Assembly: GCF_000184705.1 (NCBI RefSeq)
Contig: NC_014831.1
Coordinates: forward strand, 806,001 to 870,000
Length of the DNA stretch: 64,000 nt
Direction of reading: 5' to 3'
Origin: Thermaerobacter marianensis DSM 12885
GTDB lineage: Bacteria; Bacillota; Sulfobacillia; Thermaerobacterales; Thermaerobacteraceae
The notes under the pieces are model-generated. The model saw only the letters and a program-made list of their open reading frames with translations. It did not search any database and was not told the origin of the DNA. How positions within the stretch are numbered: position 1 is the first letter of the stretch; each line of letters starts with the position of its first letter. Shown piece after piece: positions 34,411-42,451 of the stretch. The position numbers and the translations under genes are program-made.

Positions 34411-36036
34411 TTGTCGCGATTCGGCCTGGTGAAGTCCGTCGCCATCGTCTTCGTCCTGGGCGTGATCAGCCGGTTCCTGGGGTTCTTCCGGGAGATGGTG
34501 CTGGCGGCGGTCTTCGGGGCCAGCCAGGTGACGGACGCCTACACCATCACCTTTTCCATCCCCTTCGTGGTCTTCGCCGCCTTCGGATCGGCCATCACCA
34601 CGGTGGTGCTGCCGCTGCTGGCCCAGTACCGCGCCCGCGGCCAGGTGGAGGACCTCCAGCGGGTGGCGTGGACGCTCTTCCACGTCCTGCTCCTCCTGCT
34701 GCTGGCGTTCCTGGTGGTCCTGGTGGCCGGGGTCGACGTGGTGCTGCGCATCTTCGCGCCCGGGTTCACGGGGGAGACGCTGGACCTGGCCCGGCGGCTG
34801 GCGCTGATCCTGCTGCCCGGCATCCTGTTCATGGGGATGAACGGGTGGCTGCAGGCGGTCTACAACAGCGCCCGCAGTTTCACGGCCCCCGCCATGGTGG
34901 GAATTCCCCTGAACCTCATCATGATCGTGGGGACCTACTTCTTCGGCCGCTGGTACGGCATCGAGGCGGTGGCCTGGGCGTCCCTGGCGGCCATGGCATC
35001 CCAGGTGATCCTGCAGTGGCCGGGTCTCAAGGCGCTGGGGCTTCCGTACCGGCGCGTACTGGATTGGCGCCATCCCGACCTGCGGCTGGTCCTCAAGCGC
35101 ACCGGACCCGTGCTGCTGGGGACGGGGGCGGTGCAGCTCAGTCAGATCGTCGACAAGGCCCTGGCGTCGGGCTTGCCGGCCGGTAGCGCGGCGGCCCTGA
35201 CCTTCGCCCAGCGGATCCACGGGCTGCCGCTGGGGCTCGTGATGATTCCCATCTTGAACGTGATCTACCCCGAGCTGGCCATCCGCATTGCCCGCGGGGA
35301 GCGGCAAAGCTTCGGGGCCGCCCTGAACCGCAGCCTGCGGATGCTGACCTTCACCCTGGCGCCCATCGTCGCCGGGCTCATCCTGCTGCGGGTGGAGGTC
35401 ACCCGCCTGGTGTTCGAGCGGGGCGCCTTCGACTTCCACGACACCCAGCTGACGGCCTTCGCCCTGCTGTTCTACCAGCTGGGGCTTGTGGGTTACGCCT
35501 GGCGCGAGCTCCTGGCGAGGGCTCTCTACAGCTTGGGCGATACCTGGACCCCGGCCTCCACGGCGGCGGTGGCCATGGGGCTCAACATCGTGCTGAACCT
35601 CATCCTGGTGCGGTTCCTGGCCCACGGCGGCATCGCCCTGGCGGCGTCGGCGGCCATGTGGTGGGGCGCCCTGGTCCTGATGGTGCGGATTCGCCGGCGG
35701 GCGGGGCAGATCAGCTACCGCGCCGTGGGCAAGGGGGCGCTGCAAGCCCTGGCGGCGACCACGGTGATGGCCGTGGGCGTCGAGCTGGGCCGCCGGCTGA
35801 TCTTCGGCGACCTGGCGCGGGCCGCCCTGGCGGGTGAGCCGGTGGGGTTCGTCCCGCTGGCGGCCGAGGTGGCCGTCCTGACCCTGCTGGGAGCGGTCAT
35901 CTACCTCGCCGCACTGCGGGCCTTGCGGGTGGAGGAGTGGGCCATCCTGCAAGACCTGGCGGGCCGGGCGGTGGCCCAGGTGCGGCGGGGCCTGGCGCCG
36001 CTTGCCGCACGGCGGGGAGCCCGTAGCACGGACTAA
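34411..36036 (+). CDS. MurJ/MviN-type flippase (copy 2)
   Basis: A 541-residue membrane protein of about 14 helices. VLGVISRFLGFFREMVLAAVFGASQVTDAYTITFSIP is the MurJ N-terminal signature; FERGAFDFHDTQLTAFALLFYQLGLVGYAWRELLARALYSLGDT is the later conserved part. It differs strongly from copy 1 at 23361, so they are old paralogues or separate acquisitions. The TTG start is backed by GGGGAGG and CGGAG; a GTG six codons earlier is an alternative. Upstream of an SLH protease and polysaccharide genes, it may flip another lipid-linked glycan. Confidence 0.85.
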   Translation: MSRFGLVKSVAIVFVLGVISRFLGFFREMVLAAVFGASQVTDAYTITFSIPFVVFAAFGSAITTVVLPLLAQYRARGQVEDLQRVAWTLFHVLLLLLLAFLVVLVAGVDVVLRIFAPGFTGETLDLARRLALILLPGILFMGMNGWLQAVYNSARSFTAPAMVGIPLNLIMIVGTYFFGRWYGIEAVAWASLAAMASQVILQWPGLKALGLPYRRVLDWRHPDLRLVLKRTGPVLLGTGAVQLSQIVDKALASGLPAGSAAALTFAQRIHGLPLGLVMIPILNVIYPELAIRIARGERQSFGAALNRSLRMLTFTLAPIVAGLILLRVEVTRLVFERGAFDFHDTQLTAFALLFYQLGLVGYAWRELLARALYSLGDTWTPASTAAVAMGLNIVLNLILVRFLAHGGIALAASAAMWWGALVLMVRIRRRAGQISYRAVGKGALQALAATTVMAVGVELGRRLIFGDLARAALAGEPVGFVPLAAEVAVLTLLGAVIYLAALRALRVEEWAILQDLAGRAVAQVRRGLAPLAARRGARSTD

Positions 36037-36125
36037 GGACTTCGTCCCCTCCTATCGAATACCGGGGAAGATGGCACGTTTGCCGTTTCTTCCCGGTTGA
36101 CGGTAGGCAGGAGGAGGACGGACCG

Positions 36126-38126
36126 ATGGAGCAACGGCGGGATGGCGGACAGCGTGGCAGTGGGCGGCTCGGCTGGCGGGGACATACAGATGGCGGCCCG
36201 TGCCGGAGCCCCCGGGGCGGCCCAAATCAAAGCCCGTACCGTGCCCCGCACCCTGTCCTGCCCCGCGGCCTGCACCGCGGGCTGGGGGGCGGCCCGCACA
36301 GCGGCCCAAGGTCCGGGCGGTACGGCGGCCCGAACCCCGGCCGGTTCGTCCGGGTCCTGGCGACGGCGATCCTGCTGGCCCTGATCTGGAGCTCCGCCAT
36401 TCCCGTCGCGGCGGTCAGGGCGGCCACCCCTGGGCCTGGCGCCGGCAACTCGCAGCTCCCTCCGGATGGCGCCATCCCGCTTCCCGATGACCCCGGCTTC
36501 CCCCTCCAGTGGGGCCTGCGCAACGACGGCCAGGCCATCGCCGGCCGGCCCGGCCTCCCCGGGGTCGACGTGGGCGCCCCGGCCGCCTGGGTGCTCAGCC
36601 GCGGCGAGGGCGTCCGGGTGGCGGTGATCGACACCGGCATCCAGATCGACCACCCCGACCTGCAGGGCGCCTTCTGGACCAACCCGGCCGAGGCCGCCGG
36701 CCAGCCCGGCCGCGACGACGACGGCAACGGCTACGTCGACGACGTCTACGGCTACGACTTCGTGCACCGCGACGCCACCGTCTTCGACCCCGCCGACGGG
36801 GAAGAACACGGCACCCACGTGGCCGGCATCATCGCTGCCCGTCCCGGCAACGGCGAGGGCGTGGCCGGCCTGGCGCCTGGCGTGCAGATCATGGTGCTCA
36901 AGGTCTTCGACGCCAAGGGGCAGAGCGACAGCCTCATGGTCGCCGAGGCCATCCGCTACGCCCGGCGCATGGGTGCCCGGATCGTCAACATGTCGTGGGG
37001 GGCTCCGGGGCCTGCCGACCCCGTCCTGTGTCAGGCCATCGCCGAATCGCCCATGCTCTTCGTCGCCGCAGCGGGCAACGAAGGCAACGACCTGGAGGTC
37101 AACCCCTTCTACCCCGCGTCCTGCGACGCGCCGAACCTGATCACCGTGGCCGCTGCCGACAACGCCGGCCAGCTGGCGGTCTTCTCCAACTTCGGGCAGC
37201 GGTCGGTGGATCTGGCGGCGCCGGGCTGGTCCATCCTGAGTACCGTCCCCATGACGGACGAACGGGGCGCCAACGATCCCGACCTGCACCCCGCGCGGCG
37301 GGAGCCGGGGCTGGGGAGGGGCGCCTACGGCTGGCTCAGCGGCACGTCCATGGCCACGCCCTTCGTCACGGCCACGGCGGCCCTGGTGGCCAGCCGCTAC
37401 CCCTGGCTTACCCCCGTGCAGCTGGCCCAGCAGGTGCTGGCCACGGTGCAGCGCCTTCCCACCCTGGAGGGTTGGGTGGCGACGGGCGGCCTGGTCTCGG
37501 CCCGGAACGCCGTGTGGGCCGAGGCGGTGGCGGCGCCGCCCTTCCGGGACGTGCGCCCCAGCGCCGCCCTCTATGACGAGGTCCTGCGGGCGGCCCGGCT
37601 CGGCTTGGCCCAGGGTTACGCCATCGACCGCTTCGGTCCGGACGAACCGGTCACCCGCCACCAGTTCGCCAAGCTCTTGGTGGCCGCGGTGGAGCGGGCC
37701 ACGGGGCGGCCGCTGGCGGACCGGCCGGCGGACGGCAGCCCGCCGCCTGACTTCCCCGACGTGAACGAAGACGACGGCAACCTGGGGCCCTACGTGCGGA
37801 AGGCGGCGGCGGCCGGGTTCATCAAGGGGTATTCCGACGGCACCTTCCGGCCCCAGCAGCCCATCGCCCGCATCGAGGCGGCGCTGATGGTGGCCCGCGC
37901 CCTGGGCCTGGGAGAGGCGCCGAATCCCTTCGCCGACGTCTCGGGATTGCTGGCGGGTACCGCGGGAGCGGTGTTCGGAGCCGGGATCATGAAGGGCGTG
38001 CCGGTGAAGGTCGCCGGCTCGCAGGCGTCCGTTCTCTACTTCTACCCGCAGCGGCCCATCACCCGGGCGGAGGCGGCGGCGGTGGCGCTGCGGGCGTACG
38101 ACGCGCTGGCGCGGACGGGGCCGTGA
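36126..38126 (+). CDS. Subtilisin-type S8 protease with three SLH domains
   Basis: A 666-residue exported protease. A basic, Gly/Pro-rich stretch of about 75 residues precedes the signal helix RVLATAILLALIWSSAIPVAA. The S8 domain has Asp169 (AVIDTGIQI), His228 (EEHGTHVAGI), the oxyanion Asn in AAAGNEGND and Ser408 (LSGTSMATP). Three S-layer homology domains follow: FRDVRPSAALYDEV to about residue 528, DFPDVNEDDGNLGPY with GYSDGTFRPQQPI, and NPFADVSGLLAG with FYPQRPITRAEAAA. SLH domains bind pyruvylated cell-wall glycans, so the protease should sit on the outer wall. GGAGGAGGAC precedes the ATG. Confidence 0.92.
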   Translation: MEQRRDGGQRGSGRLGWRGHTDGGPCRSPRGGPNQSPYRAPHPVLPRGLHRGLGGGPHSGPRSGRYGGPNPGRFVRVLATAILLALIWSSAIPVAAVRAATPGPGAGNSQLPPDGAIPLPDDPGFPLQWGLRNDGQAIAGRPGLPGVDVGAPAAWVLSRGEGVRVAVIDTGIQIDHPDLQGAFWTNPAEAAGQPGRDDDGNGYVDDVYGYDFVHRDATVFDPADGEEHGTHVAGIIAARPGNGEGVAGLAPGVQIMVLKVFDAKGQSDSLMVAEAIRYARRMGARIVNMSWGAPGPADPVLCQAIAESPMLFVAAAGNEGNDLEVNPFYPASCDAPNLITVAAADNAGQLAVFSNFGQRSVDLAAPGWSILSTVPMTDERGANDPDLHPARREPGLGRGAYGWLSGTSMATPFVTATAALVASRYPWLTPVQLAQQVLATVQRLPTLEGWVATGGLVSARNAVWAEAVAAPPFRDVRPSAALYDEVLRAARLGLAQGYAIDRFGPDEPVTRHQFAKLLVAAVERATGRPLADRPADGSPPPDFPDVNEDDGNLGPYVRKAAAAGFIKGYSDGTFRPQQPIARIEAALMVARALGLGEAPNPFADVSGLLAGTAGAVFGAGIMKGVPVKVAGSQASVLYFYPQRPITRAEAAAVALRAYDALARTGP

Positions 38127-38767
38127 CGAAGGGACTGCACCGCGTCGCGTGCACGAAAAGGCGCGCCTGACCCGATTGCAGGAGACGTTACGAAGCCTGG
38201 ACGTCCGCGTCGTCGTCACCTTCGACGGACTGGAACAGGGACCTTGATGCGGCGGGCGGCATTTGGCACGCGCTCCTAAAAATTTCTCCAAAAAGTTTCG
38301 ATACCAGGAGCAGGAAGGTTCGCTCCTCCGGCGAATACACACCAGTGACGGGCGGGTTCCCGACGGGATGGGGTGCGCCCAGGGGAACCCGCCGGCCAAG
38401 GGGTGGGCAGGACCCCTGACGTGGGGCATGGGGGCTGGCGCGGCCGGGGCCGGGCCAGCCGAGGACCTGCCCGGTCCAACCGGGGCGGACCTCCGTCACG
38501 AAGGTCCGCCCCGGGCCGTTCATGGGCGGTCCACCGACAGGGCTCGGGGCGGTGGGGAGGGTCTCCACCTTGCGGACCCTGCTCCGGTGCCCGATCCGGG
38601 CCACGGCCGGGCGCCTCCCCCCGATCGGCCGGGTTGCGTTGCGCCCGGCCCGTCGGGCCTCCCCTTGGCTCGCCTTGAACCGCTCCTGGCCGGACGAATC
38701 CGGCCGTACCCGGGCCGGTCCCCGGCCCGCGGCCACGAGCCAGGCTACGGCCGGGTCGGAGGGCGCC
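38127..38767. other. 641-base spacer with structured leader candidate
   Basis: No clear gene. A short frame from GTG 38149 to TGA 38247 (32 codons, RLTRLQETLRSLDVRVVVTF) has codon use like real genes but no good ribosome site. Then comes an AT-rich patch (38270-38300), a hairpin with arms AGGAGC and GCTCCT (38306-38327), and a perfect 11-base inverted repeat (38351-38393). From there to 38767 the sequence is GC-rich and repetitive, with no convincing product. It is the 5' side of the glycosyltransferase gene. Confidence 0.45.
38351..38393 (+). promoter_or_regulatory. Strong inverted repeat in the glycosyltransferase leader
   Basis: Perfect 11-base arms GGCGGGTTCCC (38351-38361) and GGGAACCCGCC (38383-38393) around 21 bases. 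No T run follows, so it is not an ordinary terminator. It could be a leader RNA structure or a protein-binding site. Confidence 0.5.
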
Positions 38768-40411
38768 TTGGCGGTCGATGCCACCGATCCCGGCGAGGCC
38801 GCTCTCCTCCGCCGCGGCGTGGTCATGGTGATCACCCGGGCGGACCGGATCGGCGGCGCCCAAGTCCACGTCCTTCTCCTGGCCCGTGGCCTGCGGCAGC
38901 GGGGCATCCCCGTCACCGTGGCGACGGGGCGTCCAGGCCCCTTCACCGCCGTGCTGCGCCGGGCCGGCATCCCCTGCCACACCCTCCCGTCCCTCGTCCG
39001 GCCCATCCGGCCGCTGGCCGACCTGCGCGCCCTATTGGAACTGCGCCGCCTGCTAGGCCGCCTGCAGCCGGCCCTGGTCGCGGCCCACTCGACCAAGGCG
39101 ACCTGGCTCGCCCGCCTGGCGGCGGCTTGCCTCGGCATCCCGTGCGTGGTGACCGTCCACGGCTGGCCCTGGGAGACGGCGCCCGCGGCCCCACGACCGG
39201 CCCTTGCGGGGCCCCTGGCGGCGGGGAACCGTGACCACGACGCGGCCTCGCCCATCCATGGCAGGCCTCTGGAGCAGAGGAAGGCGATGGCATCGCCCGG
39301 GTGGGCCGGGCCGGGCCGGAAGCCGGGCTGGTTCCACCGCCGGGCGGCACCTTGGACCCCACCTCGGACCCCAGCGAGGACCCTGCGTGCGGCCTTCACC
39401 GGGTCCCTGGCCCGGTGGGGCGAGCGCCTGCTGGGCCGCCTGGCTGCCGCGGTGATCACCGTCTCCCGCCACGACTACCGAGAGGGCCTCCGCCGCGGCG
39501 TGCTGGATCCCCGGCGAGCGGTGGTGATCCCCAACGGCGTGCCCCAGCCCGCCGCCCACCGCGGAAGAACCAGAGGCACCACAGGAACCGAGGAGCCGGC
39601 ATGCGCCGATCCCGTGCGAATTCGCCGACCCGGCCCCGGTGGTTCCCGCCGGGAATCCTGGCCGGGCAGGCACGGGGATTCTTCGGGCCCGCTCCGGGTC
39701 GTGATGGTCGCTCGCTTCGAGCCCCCCAAGGACCACGCCACCCTGCTGCAGGCTGTCGCGTTGCTCGAGCATGGGCGCATCCGACCCCGGCGGCGCGGTG
39801 CGCCCGCCATCCAGCCCGCCGTTCCCTCCCCCGCCCCCAGCGCCCCGATCCGTCCATTGCCTCGCGACGTGCCTTGGGTGGTGGAACTGGTCGGCGACGG
39901 CCCCACGCTTCCACCTGCCACTGAACTGGCCCGTGCGCTCGGCGTCAGCCACCGCGTCCGCTTCCTGGGCGCCCGGCGGGACGGAGCCGGTGCCGTCCGG
40001 GGCGCAGCCGTGGCGGTGCTGTGCTCCCACCGGGAAGGGCTGCCCCTGGTCGTCCTCGAAGCCATGGCGGCCGGGGTGCCCGTGGTGGCGTCGGCGGTGG
40101 GCGGCGTGCCCGAGGCCGTTCAGCACGGCACCAGCGGGTTCCTGGTTCCTCCCGGCGATCCCGTCGCCCTCGCCCACCACCTGGCTCGGCTGCTGGCCAA
40201 CCCGGCCCTGCGCCAGCGGATGGGCGCGGCCGCTCGCGCCCGTTACGAGGCCCGCTTCACCGTGGACCGGATGGTGGACGCAACCCTGGCCCTCTACCAC
40301 CAGGTCTGCGGCTCCCACTGGAGTCGCGCCCCTGGTGCGCGATGGCCGCGATGGCCTGGCGGGTACAGAGGCCGTGGTACTGGCCGGCGTGGAGCGACCG
40401 CGTTACGATAA
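38768..40411 (+). CDS. GT4 family glycosyltransferase with low-complexity inserts
   Basis: A GT-B fold glycosyltransferase of about 547 residues. N-terminal marks: VMVITRADRIGGAQVHVLLLARGL and ALVAAHSTKATWLARLAA. C-terminal marks: AAVITVSRHDYREGL, VVIPNGVP, VVMVARFEPPKDHATLLQA, LVGDGPTLP, VRFLGARRD, and the nucleotide-sugar motif SHREGLPLVVLEAMAAGVPVV. Two Pro/Arg/Gly-rich inserts (residues about 138-210 and 260-307) interrupt it, making it about 150 residues longer than relatives. The TTG at 38768 has GGAGGG four bases before; ATG 38825 is the alternative. Probable role in cell-surface polysaccharide assembly. Confidence 0.82.
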   Translation: MAVDATDPGEAALLRRGVVMVITRADRIGGAQVHVLLLARGLRQRGIPVTVATGRPGPFTAVLRRAGIPCHTLPSLVRPIRPLADLRALLELRRLLGRLQPALVAAHSTKATWLARLAAACLGIPCVVTVHGWPWETAPAAPRPALAGPLAAGNRDHDAASPIHGRPLEQRKAMASPGWAGPGRKPGWFHRRAAPWTPPRTPARTLRAAFTGSLARWGERLLGRLAAAVITVSRHDYREGLRRGVLDPRRAVVIPNGVPQPAAHRGRTRGTTGTEEPACADPVRIRRPGPGGSRRESWPGRHGDSSGPLRVVMVARFEPPKDHATLLQAVALLEHGRIRPRRRGAPAIQPAVPSPAPSAPIRPLPRDVPWVVELVGDGPTLPPATELARALGVSHRVRFLGARRDGAGAVRGAAVAVLCSHREGLPLVVLEAMAAGVPVVASAVGGVPEAVQHGTSGFLVPPGDPVALAHHLARLLANPALRQRMGAAARARYEARFTVDRMVDATLALYHQVCGSHWSRAPGARWPRWPGGYRGRGTGRRGATALR

Positions 40412-40429
40412 CCGGCGGAGGCGATCTCC

Positions 40430-41251
40430 CTGAACGAGCAACTGCGAACGGATGCTTCGTGGCCGGCGGACCGCGGCCCGGACCGGCTGGACCTCAATCC
40501 GAGCCCTGGCGCGGGTACCGCCCGCGGCCGGGAGCAGCTGCGAGCCGAAGGCCTCGGCCGCCGCCTGCCCGCCACCGGCCAACAGCGGGCGCGGTGGGTG
40601 TGGCGGGGCGTGGACTTGACCCTGGCAGAAGGGGAAAGCGTCGCCGTCACCGGGCCCTCGGGGACGGGCAAGACCCTCCTCCTGCGCGCTCTGGCGGGCC
40701 TCGACCCCGTGGACGAGGGCACGGTGTTCCTGGACGGCCGGCCCCAGGCCGCCTGGCCCGCGCCGCTGTACCGGGCCCGCGTCCTCTACGTCGCCCAGCG
40801 GCCCGCCCTCTTCGACGGGACGGTGGAAGACAATCTGGTCCGGCCCTTCACCCTGGGGGTGCGGCAGGGCAGGAAGGGCAGGGACAGGATAACCGGCTGC
40901 ATTCGCGGGGGTGACGGCTCCCCCAGCGGCTGGGACCGGCAACGGGCCGTGGAACTCCTGGCGGCCCTGGGCCGGGATGCCGGCTTCCTGCAGCGCCCGG
41001 TGACCGCCCTGTCGGGCGGCGAGGCGCAGATCACGGCCCTGGTCCGGGCCCTGCTGGTGGAACCGGCCATCCTCCTGCTGGACGAACCCACCGCCCCCCT
41101 GGACGAGGCCACCGCCCGAGCGGCGGAGGACTTGATCGCCCGCTGGCGGGCGGCCGCGCCGGGCCGGGCGTGCCTGTGGACCAGCCACGACCGCGACCAG
41201 CTCCGGCGGGTGGCGGACAGGGAAGTGGCCCTGGTGCCTGCCGAGAACTGA
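40430..41251 (+). CDS. fetA: ABC transporter ATPase, FetA/YbbL type, apparent CTG start
   Basis: An ATPase with Walker A GPSGTGKT, signature LSGGEAQ, Walker B ILLLDEPTAPLD and switch His in LWTSHDRDQLRRV. The next gene is a FetB/UPF0014 permease, marking this as the iron-exporter ATPase. The only ATG/GTG/TTG in frame (GTG 40598) would remove the first strand and loop of the domain (LRAEGLGRRL and onward). The frame is open from a TAA at 40409. CTG at 40430 follows GGCGGAGGCG at good spacing and gives 273 residues, so a CTG start is proposed; otherwise the gene is 217 residues. An insert follows the Q-loop. Confidence 0.75.
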   Translation: MNEQLRTDASWPADRGPDRLDLNPSPGAGTARGREQLRAEGLGRRLPATGQQRARWVWRGVDLTLAEGESVAVTGPSGTGKTLLLRALAGLDPVDEGTVFLDGRPQAAWPAPLYRARVLYVAQRPALFDGTVEDNLVRPFTLGVRQGRKGRDRITGCIRGGDGSPSGWDRQRAVELLAALGRDAGFLQRPVTALSGGEAQITALVRALLVEPAILLLDEPTAPLDEATARAAEDLIARWRAAAPGRACLWTSHDRDQLRRVADREVALVPAEN

Positions 41252-41431
41252 AGGAACCTCTGCCCGCGGCCCGTCCGGGCAGGGGGCGGGGCGACGGGCA
41301 GGGCAAATGGGGGCGCGGCCATCCGGCATGATCCGTCCCCGGGAGGCGAAGCCAGGGCGGGGAACCGGTACGGGCCGGCCGGGAGCCGGACGAACCGGCA
41401 GTGTCAAGGGCGTGTCAAGGGAGGACCGGCG

Positions 41432-42238
41432 GTGGACGCAGGTTACGTGCAGCTGGGCTACGGCGAGGTGGCCCTGGCGGCGGGGCTGATCCTGATCAAC
41501 GGCGTTTTGTCCCTCGCCCTGGGGCTCGGCCTGGAGCGGCGGCTCCTGGTGGCGTCGGTGCGGACCGTGGTCCAGCTGCTGCTCATCGGCTACCTGCTGA
41601 AGTTCATCTTCGGGCTGCGGCACCCGCTGTGGGTGCTCCTGCTGGGTCTGGTCATGGTCGCCTTGGCCGGGCACGCGGCGGTGGGGCGGGTGAGCGGCCG
41701 GTTCCGGGGGATCTACGCCGGGAGTACCCTGTCGGTGCTGGTGTCGTCCTTCCTGGTGACCGGCCTGGCGGTGGGCGCCATCGTACGGCCGCGGCCGTGG
41801 TACGAGCCCCAGTACGTGATTCCCCTGCTGGGCATGGTGCTGGGGAACGCCCTCAACGGCGTGTCCCTGGGCCTCGACCGGTTCCTGGAAGGGCTGGCCC
41901 GCCGCCGCGATCAGGTGGAGGGGCTGCTAGCCCTGGGCGCCACCCGCTGGGAGGCGTGCCGTGACGTGATCCGGGATGCGGTGCGGACGGGCATGGTGCC
42001 GACCCTCAACAGCATGGCCGTGGTGGGCCTGGTGAGCTTGCCCGGCATGATGACGGGCCAGATCCTGGCCGGCGCCGACCCCGCCGACGCCGTCCGCTAC
42101 CAGATCGTGATCATGTTCATGATTGCCGCCGCCACGGCCCTCGGCACCCTGGGGGCCGTAGCGTATGCCTACCGGTCGCTCCTGGACGGGTTTCACCGGC
42201 TACGGCTCGACCGGCTCCAGAAGGCGGGCGCGAATTAA
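41432..42238 (+). CDS. fetB: ABC transporter permease, FetB/UPF0014 type
   Basis: A 268-residue membrane protein with seven or so helices. Marks: LERRLLVASVRTVVQLLLIGYLL, YVIPLLGMVLGNALNGVSLGLDRFL, RDQVEGLLALGATRWEACRDVIRDAVRTGMVPTLNSM, and SLPGMMTGQILAGADPADAVRYQIVIMFMI, the UPF0014 signature. With FetA it exports iron and helps against peroxide and iron stress in Escherichia coli. GTG start behind AAGGGAGGACC; 180 bases separate it from fetA. Confidence 0.88.
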   Translation: MDAGYVQLGYGEVALAAGLILINGVLSLALGLGLERRLLVASVRTVVQLLLIGYLLKFIFGLRHPLWVLLLGLVMVALAGHAAVGRVSGRFRGIYAGSTLSVLVSSFLVTGLAVGAIVRPRPWYEPQYVIPLLGMVLGNALNGVSLGLDRFLEGLARRRDQVEGLLALGATRWEACRDVIRDAVRTGMVPTLNSMAVVGLVSLPGMMTGQILAGADPADAVRYQIVIMFMIAAATALGTLGAVAYAYRSLLDGFHRLRLDRLQKAGAN

Positions 42239-42377
42239 CCTCTGCAGCACAGGGATCATGCCCCGCGTCCACGCAGGAACCAGCTGGTTACGCCTGCAAG
42301 CTGTATTCCACCCCGTAAACTACCGATCTCAGGAATATCCCGGCGAAACGGGACATCCTGGGACCCAACGGCCCCAC

Positions 42378-42400
42378 GTCCGGTCAGCCCCGGACCGGAC
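42378..42400 (+). promoter_or_regulatory. Inverted repeat before the 1706-residue fusion gene
   Basis: Arms GTCCGG (42378-42383) and CCGGAC (42395-42400) with an 11-base spacer, 52 bases before the start. It may be an operator or a leader hairpin. Nothing else in the 213-base spacer is recognisable. Confidence 0.3.
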
Positions 42401-42451
42401 GCAGGCCCGGCCACCGCCGGTGCCTGGGGGTGAGCGGAAGGAGGACGCGGG

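Noticed and set aside
38149-38247. 32-codon frame with sequence RLTRLQETLRSLDVRVVVTF
   Set aside because: Plausible composition, but the nearest ribosome-site-like AAGGGA is about 15 bases away and no family was recognised. Not enough for a gene call.
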